A stretch of 64,000 bases of DNA from positions 558,001 to 622,000 of the forward strand of contig NZ_CP030064.1 in NCBI RefSeq assembly GCF_003990725.2. Reading direction: 5' to 3'. Shown here one piece after another: positions 52,145 to 59,919 of this stretch (positions are counted from its first letter, which is position 1; each line of letters opens with the position of its first letter). The position numbers were made by a program, and so were the translations under genes. The DNA is from Halorubrum sp. PV6. GTDB taxonomy: Archaea; Halobacteriota; Halobacteria; Halobacteriales; Haloferacaceae. A model generated the notes under the pieces. That model saw only the letters and a program-made list of their open reading frames with translations. It did no database searches and had not been told where the DNA came from.

Positions 52145-52918
52145 ATGCGTTTCCGGTTCGTCGGTCGGCTCGGGCTCGCCGACGCGGTGACGGTGGCGAA
52201 CGCCGCGGTCGGCTTCCTCGCCGTCGTCGCTGCCGCCGTCGACGTGCGGCTCGCGGCCCGGCTCATCTTGGTCGCCGCCGTCGCCGACGGGCTCGACGGC
52301 GTCGTGGCGCGCCACCGCGGGTCGACCGACGCCGGCCCGTACCTCGACTCGCTCGCCGACGTGGCGTCGTTCGGGGTCGCGCCGGCCGCCCTCGTGGCGT
52401 TCGTCCTCCTCGACGCGCGGTCGTTCGCGGCCGACCCGGCGTTCGTCGGCGTCGGCGTCGGCGTCGCGGCGCTTTTCGTCTCGATGGCGGTCGCCCGCCT
52501 CGGCCTGTACACGGCCTACGACGCCGACGAGCGCGAAACCGTCGGCGTCCCGACGACGCTCGCAGCCACCGTCCTCGCCGCCGCGGTCATCGCCGGCTAC
52601 ACCGCGCCCGCGCTCCTCGTCGCGGCGACGGCCGTCTTCGCCCTGCTCATGGGGTCGACGGTAACGTACCCCGACCTCCACGCGCAGGACGCGCTGGTGA
52701 TGGGCGTCGTGCAGGCGGCCGTGATACTCACGCCGCTCGCTCACGCGGTCACCTCGATGCTTCCGGCGTGGATCGGCGAGGGGTTCGCGTTCGCCCTGCT
52801 CTTCCTCGCCGTCGGCTACCTCGTCCTCGGCCCGCGCTTCTACTGGGGCGACGGCATCCGGTCACCGACGGCGGCGACCGACGGCGACGCCGCCGACGTC
52901 GGTGACCGCGGCGCCTGA
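52145..52918 (+). CDS. pssA: CDP-alcohol phosphatidyltransferase, probable archaetidylserine synthase
   Basis: A 257-residue membrane enzyme with about seven hydrophobic helices. The CDP-alcohol signature DG-x2-AR-x8-G-x3-D-x3-D appears as DGLDGVVARHRGSTDAGPYL followed by DSLAD near residues 49-74. Haloarchaeal members make archaetidylserine, the precursor of archaetidylethanolamine, and some take part in protein lipidation by archaeosortase systems. No archaeosortase or decarboxylase gene is adjacent. A TATA-like sequence about 27 bases upstream supports a leaderless start. Confidence 0.88.
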   Translation: MRFRFVGRLGLADAVTVANAAVGFLAVVAAAVDVRLAARLILVAAVADGLDGVVARHRGSTDAGPYLDSLADVASFGVAPAALVAFVLLDARSFAADPAFVGVGVGVAALFVSMAVARLGLYTAYDADERETVGVPTTLAATVLAAAVIAGYTAPALLVAATAVFALLMGSTVTYPDLHAQDALVMGVVQAAVILTPLAHAVTSMLPAWIGEGFAFALLFLAVGYLVLGPRFYWGDGIRSPTAATDGDAADVGDRGA

Positions 52919-53042
52919 ACCATCGCCTCGACGCGGGTGTCGGAACCGCTGGCTTCCGTGCGCGAGCGACCGCGTCGACGCGAGGGTTCGGAGCGAGGTC
53001 ACTAGCCGAAGCGAAGTCACTGGCCGGGCGCGGCACGCGGTG

Positions 53043-53058
53043 GAAAATAAAAAGGGTC
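53043..53058 (-). terminator. Oligo-T terminator of the proteasome beta gene
   Basis: On the minus strand the sequence CCCTTTTTATTTTCC begins 17 bases after the psmB stop codon. Two T runs are typical of archaeal intrinsic termination. It also ends the region convergent with pssA. Confidence 0.55.
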
Positions 53059-53074
53059 GACGCCGCGTCTCCGT

Positions 53075-53806
53075 CTACAGCAGGTCGTCGAAGTCCTTGT
53101 AGCGGGTGATGTCGACGCCATCGTCGGTGACGACGGCGACGTTGATCCCGTTGCCGGACGCGAGGTCGCGCTCGACGGCGGACTGGATCGCCTTCGCCGC
53201 GATCTCGGTCGCCTCGTCGACGGTCACGTCGTCGTGGTACTCCTGTTCTAAGACACCGAGGGCGTACTGGGAGCCGGAGCCGGTGACGGTGTACTCCTCT
53301 TCGGTGGTGCCACCGAGCGCGTCGATGGAGTAGATGTGGGCGCCGTCGTCGTCGACGCCGCCGAGGATCGGCTGGACGATGTAGAACGCGCCGGAGCGGA
53401 GGAGGTTACCGGTGAGCGTCGACAGCGCCTCCATGGTCATGTCCTTTCCGCGGCGGGTCTCGTAGAGGCTCGTCTCGGCTTTCAGCGTCGAGATGAGGTT
53501 CTGGGCGGCGGAGACGGACCCGGCGATGGTCAGCGCGCCGCGGGGGTGGACCTCCTCGACCTTCTGGACGTCCTTCGAGGAGACCATCCCGCCGAGCGAG
53601 GCGCGCATGTCGGTCGCCATCACGACGCCGTCGGCCGTCTTGATGCCGACCGTCGTGGTGCCCGTCTTCATCTCGCCTTCGCCGTCGGCCTGCGCCGCGC
53701 GGCGCTCGCTGTGTTCGAACTCGCCGATCTCCGGTCCGAAGACGGGCTGATCGCGGCCCAACTCTTCGGCCGGTCCGTCGGAGAGATCGCCAGTCGGTGT
53801 TCGCAT
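53075..53806 (-). CDS. psmB: Proteasome subunit beta
   Basis: A 243-residue Ntn hydrolase. A 49-residue propeptide precedes the autocatalytic cleavage site KTG|TTTVGIK, so Thr50 becomes the catalytic nucleophile. The catalytic Asp and Lys are in TADGVVMATDMRAS and the later GSGSQYALGVLE region is typical. With alpha subunits and CDC48/PAN-type ATPases it degrades unfolded or SAMP-tagged proteins. The start at 53806 is about 30 bases downstream of a TATA-like CCTTTATC; a stronger TATA (CTTTTATAAAC) lies near 53920. Confidence 0.96.
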   Translation of the reverse strand: MRTPTGDLSDGPAEELGRDQPVFGPEIGEFEHSERRAAQADGEGEMKTGTTTVGIKTADGVVMATDMRASLGGMVSSKDVQKVEEVHPRGALTIAGSVSAAQNLISTLKAETSLYETRRGKDMTMEALSTLTGNLLRSGAFYIVQPILGGVDDDGAHIYSIDALGGTTEEEYTVTGSGSQYALGVLEQEYHDDVTVDEATEIAAKAIQSAVERDLASGNGINVAVVTDDGVDITRYKDFDDLL

Positions 53807-53988
53807 TACGCCGTCGTAAGCCCGGCGCGCTGATAAAGGCAACCCTTCGGGGACCGACCGCCGGTTCCGACGGGTCTATGCGTGGCCGAACCGCCCGCTC
53901 CCGATAGCAGTTGTTTATAAAAGGTGTCGCCGGACCGCCTCTCCGTGTCGAATCGATCGCCGCCCCGCCGCGACGGCCTCGGGCGTCG

Positions 53989-54162
53989 TCACTCCTCGGC
54001 GGCCTCGTACACGTCGCCGGTGGTCTCGACGAGCCGACCGACGGGAACGGTGATGCCGAGCTGATCGCGAGCGAAAACGGCCACCGGGAGCAGCGAGATG
54101 CCGATGGCGACTGTCGCCTGGTGCAGCCCGAACAGGGCCGCCGTGCGGATGCGGTCGAACAT
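53989..54162 (-). CDS. Small membrane protein (57 aa)
   Basis: A short frame from ATG 54162 encodes MFDRIRTAALFGLHQATVAI and onward: a basic amphipathic start, one hydrophobic helix (about residues 15-30, ATVAIGISLLPVAVF) and a mixed tail ending TGDVYEAAEE. A TATA-like TTCTTATACC lies about 35 bases upstream (54202-54193), and coding-like composition and an N-in charge pattern support translation. I recall no family name. It is the sort of gene missed by length cut-offs. Confidence 0.72.
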   Translation of the reverse strand: MFDRIRTAALFGLHQATVAIGISLLPVAVFARDQLGITVPVGRLVETTGDVYEAAEE

Positions 54163-54485
54163 GGGTCTTCGAACGTCCCCAACAGCGAGGGGTATAAGAA
54201 TCTTGTGTCGTCGAGTTCGAAGTAACCCCGCCGCAGTCGTGCGGTTTCCGGTTGTAAATTAATCTTCCTGATACATATCGCCGGCGCGGCCGATCCAGGC
54301 ATATCGACGAGGCGTCGAACGCGGCTCGTTCACATAACTTATGAGAATTCACGCGGACTCGTGCGCTTCGCGTTGGCGCTCGTCCGCCCCCGCCCTCGGT
54401 GCCCGTCCGCCCTCGCCCTCGGCGCTTTTCGTCCCGCCGCCGCCCGCGCCGGACCGACGTGATTTAATCGGGCTGGCGCCTACGG
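54163..54485. other. Intergenic region between the 57-aa gene and uracil-DNA glycosylase
   Basis: No gene is seen. The left half is AT-rich (for example TGTAAATTAATCTTCC) and holds the promoter of the small membrane protein; the right half is GC-rich and ends with GATTTAATCG at 54461-54470, a TATA-like box about 21 bases before the glycosylase ATG. Confidence 0.55.
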
Positions 54486-55190
54486 ATGCCCGTGCAGAAC
54501 GTTACGGACCGAACGCGGAACCCCTTCGGGATGCGCCCGGACTGTGAGTCGTTCGTCCCCGGCTACGGCGACGCGAACGCCGACTTCCACCTCGTCGGCG
54601 ACCATCCCGGCGTCCACGGGGGTGTCGACGCCGGCGTCCCCTTCACCGGCGAGCCGTGGTCGCCGACCTTCTTCGAGGCGCTGGCCGACGGCGGACTGAT
54701 AGATCCCCTCGACGAGTCGAGCGCCGAGTCGAGTGCCGAGTTGAGTGCCGAGCCGAGCGCCGAGTCGACCGCCGACGGGAGCGACCCGTTCGTCACCGAC
54801 CGGACGTTCGCGTCGTACCTCCACATGTGCGTCACCGACGAGGCGCCCGACGAGGCGGCGTACGCCGACATGGAGCGGTTCTTCGACGCGGAACTCCGCG
54901 CGATCGCCGCCCACGTCCTCCTCCCGGTCGGCGCTCGGGCGACCGCCCACGTCCTCCGACAGTACACCTCGCGGGCGCACAAGACGCCCGTGGACATGGA
55001 CGCGCTCCACGCCACCGAACTGCTCGGCTCCGGGTGGCTCGTCCTCCCGATCAAAGACCCCGGCGAGTGGACCGACGCCGACGCCGACCGCCTGGTCGCG
55101 GCGCTCCGCGACCTCCAATCGACGGACTTCCGGCGCGAAAGCGACCTCGGCCGCTTCATTCCGGGCAGCGACCCCTACCTCGTCAGGTGA
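54486..55190 (+). CDS. Uracil-DNA glycosylase superfamily protein
   Basis: A 234-residue protein of the haloarchaeal uracil-DNA glycosylase group: GMRPDCESFVPGYGDANADFHLVGDHPG (residues about 15-42) contains the first active-site block, and PVGARATAHVLRQY and the C-terminal FIPGSDPYLVR follow. It excises uracil arising from cytosine deamination. Residues 77-96 are five copies of a four-residue acidic repeat (ESSA-like) encoded by 12-bp units at 54714-54773, an insert that family members need not have. A leaderless start is likely. Confidence 0.87.
   Translation: MPVQNVTDRTRNPFGMRPDCESFVPGYGDANADFHLVGDHPGVHGGVDAGVPFTGEPWSPTFFEALADGGLIDPLDESSAESSAELSAEPSAESTADGSDPFVTDRTFASYLHMCVTDEAPDEAAYADMERFFDAELRAIAAHVLLPVGARATAHVLRQYTSRAHKTPVDMDALHATELLGSGWLVLPIKDPGEWTDADADRLVAALRDLQSTDFRRESDLGRFIPGSDPYLVR
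54714..54773 (+). repeat. Five 12-bp tandem repeats inside the glycosylase gene
   Basis: Units of GAGTCGAGCGCC with one to three changes each at 54714, 54726, 54738, 54750 and 54762, in frame, coding for ESSA, ESSA, ELSA, EPSA and ESTA. Such repeats expand by slippage and may vary between strains. Confidence 0.85.
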
Positions 55191-55323
55191 GGTCGGATGG
55201 ATGTGGAGTTCCGCGGGCGCTGCGCGGCTGCGATCGGCGCTTTCGAAGCCGCCCGGAACGATTTCTGTGCGAACGTCACGTCTCCGCCGGACGGGGGTGT
55301 GATATTTGTCGCTACTCCCCGTA

Positions 55324-55330
55324 TTTTATA
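55324..55330 (+). promoter_or_regulatory. TATA box of a candidate small RNA
   Basis: TTTTATA within CCCCGTATTTTATATC. It lies about 24 bases before the predicted RNA start near 55351 and does not fit any protein gene: the next plus-strand CDS is thousands of bases away. Confidence 0.55.
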
Positions 55331-55350
55331 TCATCCCCGGTAAGCAATCA

Positions 55351-55437
55351 GTAGACGCCCGAGCGTTCGGGCGTCGGCCGTAGGACTGGTACTCCATACG
55401 GCGGCTTGGTCAGCTTCGGCCCTCACGGGCCGTTTTT
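55351..55437 (+). ncRNA. Candidate structured small RNA with its own promoter and terminator
   Basis: About 87 bases with three predicted hairpins. The first pairs GACGCCCGA with TCGGGCGTC around GCGT (55354-55375). The second pairs GCCGTA with TACGGC (55377-55402) and continues GGA/TCC with a bulged A and the loop CTGGTAC. The third is the terminator CGGCCC-TCAC-GGGCCG followed by TTTTT (55417-55437). It lies in the convergent gap before the asparagine-synthase-like gene. The function is unknown; it is not a tRNA, and no C/D or H/ACA boxes are clear. The T run overlaps the stop codon of that gene. Confidence 0.55.
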
Positions 55438-56588
55438 CAGGGCGCCCCCGACTCCTCCAGCAGCGCGTCCAGATACTGCCCGACGTGGTCGTCCATCCGC
55501 CGTTTAAACCCCGCCTGCCGCGCGAGCCGGTCGAGTTCCCGCGAGACGTACGTGCCGTACTGGACCGCCTTCTTGTCCGCCGTCCGGACCGACTCCGGAA
55601 CCCGGCCGCGCGCCGCCCGGCGGAGCGCGATTTTCCGGTCGCCGTCGGCCGCGAGCAGTTCGCCGGGCAGGGCGAGGGCGGCCGCAACCACCCGGTCGTC
55701 GAGCAGCGGCGCGACCGGTTCGACCCCGGCGGCACGCAGCGCGAGCACGTCGCGTTCGAGTTGGTCGGGGAGGCTCCGGACGGTCTCGGTCCGCGCGCCC
55801 CGAACCGTCTCCGCCGCGACCCGGTCGTCGCCGGCGGGAGCGACGACCTTGCTGTAGCCGCCGAACAGTTCGTCGGCGCCCTGCCCCACCGCGAGCCGGT
55901 CGAATCCGTCGGCCGCCGCCGCTTCCGCGGCGAGGTACAGCGGGACGGCGATGGCCACGTCCATCGGGTTTCGGCGGCCGGTCGCCGCGGCGACGGCCCG
56001 GACCGCGCGCAGGAGGTCCTCGTGAGTGATTTCGATGACCCGGAGTTCGAGTTCCATCTCCGCGGCGGCCTCGCGGGCGGCCGTCACGTCGTGACAGCCC
56101 TCGAACCCGGCGACGTAACAGGGTGTGTCTGAGACCGCGGCGGCGACGACCCCGGAGTCGACGCCGCCGGAGAAGGCGATTGCGAGGTCGCCTCCCGGCC
56201 CGTCGGGGTCCACGTCGCCGAGTGCGGAATCGAGCGCGCGGTCGACTGCGGCCTGTCCTGCGTCCGGCTCGACCGGCCCGTCCTCGGGGAGCGACCAGAC
56301 GCGTTCGGTCCCCGTCCCCCACACGACGCTCCCGGCCGGAACGGGTTCCGGGTCGTCGAGGTCGGTCCGGTCGAAACTCCACGCGTCGAGGGGCGTTCGG
56401 TCGCGTTCGACGAACAGCGGCTGGCGGCCGAGCACGTCGCGAACGAGGACCGGCCCCTTGCGGTTCGGGGGGTCACGGAGGCGTCCGGCGAAGCCGCGAC
56501 CGCCGGGAAGCGGGTCGCCGTCGCGAATGGCGTTGCGGACGTGTTCGGGGGACGCGCCGCGCAGGTCGGCTGTGGTATTGGGGTCCAT
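55437..56588 (-). CDS. Asparagine synthase-like protein with a degenerate glutaminase domain
   Basis: A 383-residue protein. The C-terminal part is an AsnB-type ATP-pyrophosphatase: FSGGVDSGVVAA PP-loop near residue 140, GQGADELFGGY and an EKxL-type late region. The N-terminal 110 residues resemble the glutamine-amidotransferase fold (VLVRDVLGRQPLF) but lack the catalytic Cys2 after the initiator Met, so ammonia would have to come from elsewhere or the enzyme has another amide or carboxylate substrate. It begins 5 bases after a PHP gene's stop codon and is probably in its operon. Confidence 0.85.
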   Translation of the reverse strand: MDPNTTADLRGASPEHVRNAIRDGDPLPGGRGFAGRLRDPPNRKGPVLVRDVLGRQPLFVERDRTPLDAWSFDRTDLDDPEPVPAGSVVWGTGTERVWSLPEDGPVEPDAGQAAVDRALDSALGDVDPDGPGGDLAIAFSGGVDSGVVAAAVSDTPCYVAGFEGCHDVTAAREAAAEMELELRVIEITHEDLLRAVRAVAAATGRRNPMDVAIAVPLYLAAEAAAADGFDRLAVGQGADELFGGYSKVVAPAGDDRVAAETVRGARTETVRSLPDQLERDVLALRAAGVEPVAPLLDDRVVAAALALPGELLAADGDRKIALRRAARGRVPESVRTADKKAVQYGTYVSRELDRLARQAGFKRRMDDHVGQYLDALLEESGAP

Positions 56589-56593
56589 CGGCG

Positions 56594-57277
56594 TCAGAAG
56601 AGCGCCTTGATCGTCCGGAGCGCGCGACGCTTGGCGCCGCCGCCGAACTGGCGGAACGAGACGCGCCACGGGGTGCGTTTTCCGACGACGCTGGTGCGCC
56701 CGTCGGCGATGCCCTCGAGAATCGCTGCGGCCGAGCGGTCGTCGGCGCCGACTTCCGTCACGGCCTGGCCGACCATCTCCGAGATGTGGGCGTCGCTGCC
56801 GGCGGTCATCGGCAGCCGGTTTCGGATCGCGAACTTCTCGGCCTGGCGGTTCGAGCGCCCGGTGAACAGCCGGGAGTTGTACACTTCGAGGGCGTCGGCG
56901 CTCGCCAACTGCTCGTCGCTGATGTGGGCGGCGACCCCGTGGCGGGACTTCTGGAAGGGGTGGGGGACGACGGCGATCCCGCCCTGATCGCGGATCCGGT
57001 CGAGCGTCTCGTCGAAGGGGAGCCCGCTCTCGACGCGCTCGTCGATGCCGAACGCGAGAACGTGGCCCGCCGCGCACGTCACCTCCATGCCGACGATGCC
57101 GACGAGCCCGTACTCGGGGGCCTTCTCGGCCGCCTCGATGCTGGCGTCGATCTCGTCGTGGTCCGTGACGGCGAGCGCGTCTAACCCGACTCCGGCCGCC
57201 TGTTCCAAGAGGAGGTCGACCGGGTCGCGCCCGTCGTAGGACAGCGCGGAGTGCGCGTGCAGTTCGACCGATAGCAC
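56594..57277 (-). CDS. PHP domain phosphoesterase
   Basis: A 227-residue metal-dependent phosphoesterase of the PHP family. Motifs are ELHAHSALSYDG, VTDHDEID, GMEVTCAAGHVLAFG, VVPHPFQ and AGSDAHI, supplying the usual His/Asp/Glu metal ligands. It starts at GTG 57277, about 25 bases downstream of a TATA element TTTTTAAG (57308-57301 on the minus strand), so the message is leaderless. The asparagine-synthase-like gene follows by 5 bases. Pairing suggests a shared substrate, for example a nucleotide or phosphoester intermediate. Confidence 0.9.
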   Translation of the reverse strand: MLSVELHAHSALSYDGRDPVDLLLEQAAGVGLDALAVTDHDEIDASIEAAEKAPEYGLVGIVGMEVTCAAGHVLAFGIDERVESGLPFDETLDRIRDQGGIAVVPHPFQKSRHGVAAHISDEQLASADALEVYNSRLFTGRSNRQAEKFAIRNRLPMTAGSDAHISEMVGQAVTEVGADDRSAAAILEGIADGRTSVVGKRTPWRVSFRQFGGGAKRRALRTIKALF

Positions 57278-57407
57278 GCCTCTCTCTTCGAGAGTCGACT
57301 TAAAAAGCGCCCCGGTCCGCGCCAGTTCGGTCCGCTCCGCTCCGGTTCGGTCTGGTCCGGCCCCCCGACACAACTCTGTCGCCGGCGATGCGCTCTTCAC
57401 ACAGACA
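57278..57407. other. Promoter and short tandem-like sequence upstream of the PHP gene
   Basis: Besides the PHP TATA box at 57301-57308 this holds a run of imperfect TCCGGTTCGG-like units (about 57310-57360). I see no gene. Confidence 0.4.
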
Positions 57408-57504
57408 CGTGCGGGGGCGCGCCGCCGAGCGGCCGCCCCCGGCGGCCGCGAGGAGCCCGCGAGGGAGGCGGCGAACGAAGTGAGCCGCGAGGCTGGGGCT
57501 TTGG
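57408..57504 (-). repeat. GC-rich structured intergenic repeat, copy B
   Basis: Read on the minus strand it starts CCAAAGCCCCAGCCTCG, then has a stem GCGGC-N11-GCCGC and CCTCCCTCGCG, and ends in a perfect hairpin GCGGCCGCC-GGG-GGCGGCCGC. Block order is the same as in copy A at 42207-42350, while the first stem uses GCGGC/GCCGC here and GCCGC/GCGGC there, a compensatory difference. Upstream on the minus strand is CTTTTATAAG (about 57556-57547), a TATA-like box. Confidence 0.55.
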
Positions 57505-57574
57505 AGGGATTCAGGTTCGAGGAGTCGGTCACGTGCGACCGAGACTACTTATAAAAGCGAACCGCTCGGATCGG

Positions 57575-57841
57575 TCAGAACGCGCTCTCGCCGACCGTCT
57601 CGCGGTACGTTCCCGTCCCGCGGTGGTCGCTCGCGTCCCACGACGACACGTCGACCAGCACGCGGGTGTTCACGGCGTCGCTCGGCGCGTCCTCGATCCG
57701 GAGGACGGAGTCGCCGATGCGGGCGACGGCCGTGCCGCCCTCCACGCCCGTCACCATCACCTCGATCACGTCGCCGGGCTCGTAGTCGGGCGTCGACGCT
57801 CGGAACGACAGGCCCGCGAGGAACTTCTCGAAGCGGCTCAT
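57575..57841 (-). CDS. Small S1/TRAM-like beta-barrel protein coupled to an NhaC antiporter
   Basis: An 88-residue protein: MSRFEKFLAGLSFRASTPDY, then PGDVIEVMVTGVEGGTAVARIGDSVLRI, a five-strand barrel like TRAM or OB-fold domains, and a polar end. It resembles a haloarchaeal family I recall as DUF7513. The ATG overlaps the stop codon of the NhaC gene (ATGA), so translation is coupled. Nucleic-acid binding is suggested by the fold only. Confidence 0.78.
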   Translation of the reverse strand: MSRFEKFLAGLSFRASTPDYEPGDVIEVMVTGVEGGTAVARIGDSVLRIEDAPSDAVNTRVLVDVSSWDASDHRGTGTYRETVGESAF

Positions 57842-59520
57842 GCGCGCGACACCTCCTCCGAGGTCCGGTCGGGAATGTACTCCCGCCCGAAGCCGGTGAC
57901 CGCGGCGAGCAGGAAGATGATCACGAGGAACCAGCCGTGGAAGACGTACGGCACGACCGCTATCGGATTGACCACCATCTCGGGGCCGTACTCGGCGCCG
58001 AGCCCCTCGGGGCCGACCATCACCTGATAGCCGACGAGGACGCCGCCGGCCCACGGGAAGATGTACCCGAGCGCCGAGGTGTTGGCGTCTAAGATGTTCG
58101 CCCGCCGGTAGCCGTTGATGTTGAACTTCTCGCCGATGCGCGCGACGTAGGGCGCGATCGCGATCTCCGCGGCGGTGTTGATCGTGATCATCCCGTTGAT
58201 CGTCGCCGTGCCGAGGACCATCGTCAGCTCGGCCCGGCGCACGGTGGTCGCGACGGAGTCGAGCAGGAACTCCTGAATCGCGGCGAACCCGCCGCCGCGG
58301 ATCATGATCTGCGCCATCGACACGATGAGCAGCGTCAACACGATGAGCGGGAAGAAGCCGATGGCTCCCGAGTAGAGGCTGCCACCGACGCTCGCCGTCT
58401 CACCGACCGCGACGAACGGGAGCGAGGTGAACGTCCCGGCCTCGGTGACGGTGAAGACGAGCACGTCGCTCACCGACGAGAGCCCGAAGACGAGGTTGAA
58501 GCCGACGGCGACGACGAGGCCCCACGAGATCGCCTCAACGATGTGGCGGCCCGCGACCGCCGTCGCGATGACGACGCCCATCGAGATCAGGTGGACCAAC
58601 CCGATCGCGGTCGCCGACTCGCGGAGCGCGGCCGACCCGTCGAGGCTCGCGCCCGAAAGCACCGACCCCATCACCAGGTACGCGATGAACGCCGGGATCG
58701 CCGCCGCAATGGCGTATTTAAACCGCGAAGCGACCACGCCGCCGATGTCGGCGTCCTGCGTCACCGCGCTCACGATGGTCGTGTCGCTGACGGGCGCGAG
58801 GTTGTCGCCGAAGACGGCGCCCGAGAGGATCGCGGCGAACAGCAGCACGGGGTTCGCGCCGATGAGGACCCCCGCCGGGAAAAAGAGGGTCACGAACGCG
58901 ACGGTGGCGCCGTACCCCGTCCCGATCCCGGTCGCGAGCAGGCCACAGAGGACGAACGCGGCCGCCGGGAAGGTGGCCGCGCCGACGTTCAGCGCGTCGG
59001 CCGCGAAGATGAGCCCCTCGACGAAGCCGCCGACCTGGAGCGTCTCCGCGAACATCCCGGCCCACAGCCACGCGACGATCGCCGTCGCGGCGACGCGCTG
59101 GGTCATCCCCTCGAAGATGGTGTCGGCGTACGCCTTCCAGTCCCCGCGCACGAAGAACATCCCGAGAATCGTCCCGAGCAGCGCCCCGATCACCAGCCCG
59201 TTGGTGTCGCCGATCCCGAGGACGCCGCTCTGGAAGATGGCCCAGACGATAAAAAACGCGATCGGGATCGTGCTGGCCCACTTCCCGCCGTAAAACTGTA
59301 TGCGCGGCTCCGAGCCCGTCTCGGCGTCGAGGCCGCCGTCGGTCGCGAGTTCGCCGTCACCCGCGACCCCGTCGCCGGCACCGACTTCGTCTCCCACCGC
59401 GGACCCGCCGTCGGACGCCCCGGAGCCTCCTCGCCCGCCCCGACACCCGCCGGGTGTCGCACCGTCTGGTGGTTCGTCGCCTGTCCGATCGATCGGGTCA
59501 CCGTCGGAGTCGTCGATCAT
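57838..59520 (-). CDS. NhaC-family Na+/H+ antiporter
   Basis: A 560-residue membrane transporter with about 12 helices after a 70-residue acidic, Gly-rich N-terminal tail. Family blocks include GTGYGATVAFVTLFFPAGVL, AVFGDNLAPVSDTTIVSA, and TTVRRAELTMVLGTATINGM. NhaC antiporters export Na+ in exchange for protons, important in salt-loving cells. The long tail is unusual and could be cytoplasmic; the assigned start at 59520 is an ATG. A small beta-barrel gene is coupled downstream. Confidence 0.93.
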   Translation of the reverse strand: MIDDSDGDPIDRTGDEPPDGATPGGCRGGRGGSGASDGGSAVGDEVGAGDGVAGDGELATDGGLDAETGSEPRIQFYGGKWASTIPIAFFIVWAIFQSGVLGIGDTNGLVIGALLGTILGMFFVRGDWKAYADTIFEGMTQRVAATAIVAWLWAGMFAETLQVGGFVEGLIFAADALNVGAATFPAAAFVLCGLLATGIGTGYGATVAFVTLFFPAGVLIGANPVLLFAAILSGAVFGDNLAPVSDTTIVSAVTQDADIGGVVASRFKYAIAAAIPAFIAYLVMGSVLSGASLDGSAALRESATAIGLVHLISMGVVIATAVAGRHIVEAISWGLVVAVGFNLVFGLSSVSDVLVFTVTEAGTFTSLPFVAVGETASVGGSLYSGAIGFFPLIVLTLLIVSMAQIMIRGGGFAAIQEFLLDSVATTVRRAELTMVLGTATINGMITINTAAEIAIAPYVARIGEKFNINGYRRANILDANTSALGYIFPWAGGVLVGYQVMVGPEGLGAEYGPEMVVNPIAVVPYVFHGWFLVIIFLLAAVTGFGREYIPDRTSEEVSRA

Positions 59521-59919
59521 CTGTCTTTCCCACGGGCTCAGTGTCCCACGACCTACGTAAACCCTCCTGTCTTCCTGCGGTCGGCGCTCGGTCGCTGCCC
59601 GTCTCTGTCCCGACTCCGCCCCGCCGGCGTCACCGACGCAATCCCACCGGAACCGGCCGAGCGGGCCACACGAACACGCTTAAGAACCCCCACGCCGACC
59701 GTTCGAACGGGAACAGCACAGCTGCAGATCCGACGCGCCGGGGTCTTTTCGCCCACGGCTTGGGAATGTAGCAGTGCGCCGACGCCTCCGGCGTCGCGGT
59801 CGGACGAGCCGTTCACGCGGCCGGTCCGGTCGGATCGCTCGCGTTCGCGAGCCGTCCGTCAGCCGCGTCACGCGGAGTCGCGGTCACGTTGCGGTTGTGC
59901 CGTTCCAACCAGATACACA
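59521..59919. other. Long leader/intergenic region upstream of rps15
   Basis: No gene is seen. GCTTAAGAAC at about 59679-59688 is the best TATA-like box on the plus strand, predicting a start near 59705 and a leader of about 215 bases for the rps15 message. Within it are hairpins such as GACGCC-TCC-GGCGTC near 59788 and CGCG-rich stems. The nhaC promoter lies at the left end. A long leader is unusual here, where most genes are leaderless. Confidence 0.45.

Noticed and set aside
55351-55437. The hairpin region as a tRNA or a box C/D or H/ACA RNA
   Set aside because: No acceptor and T-arm pairing, no GTTC-A/G T-loop, and no C/D or ACA boxes could be placed.
55331-55735. 134-residue minus-strand frame across the candidate small RNA
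   Set aside because: It mostly overlaps the asparagine-synthase-like gene in another frame. The hairpins, TATA box and terminator on the plus strand explain the region better.
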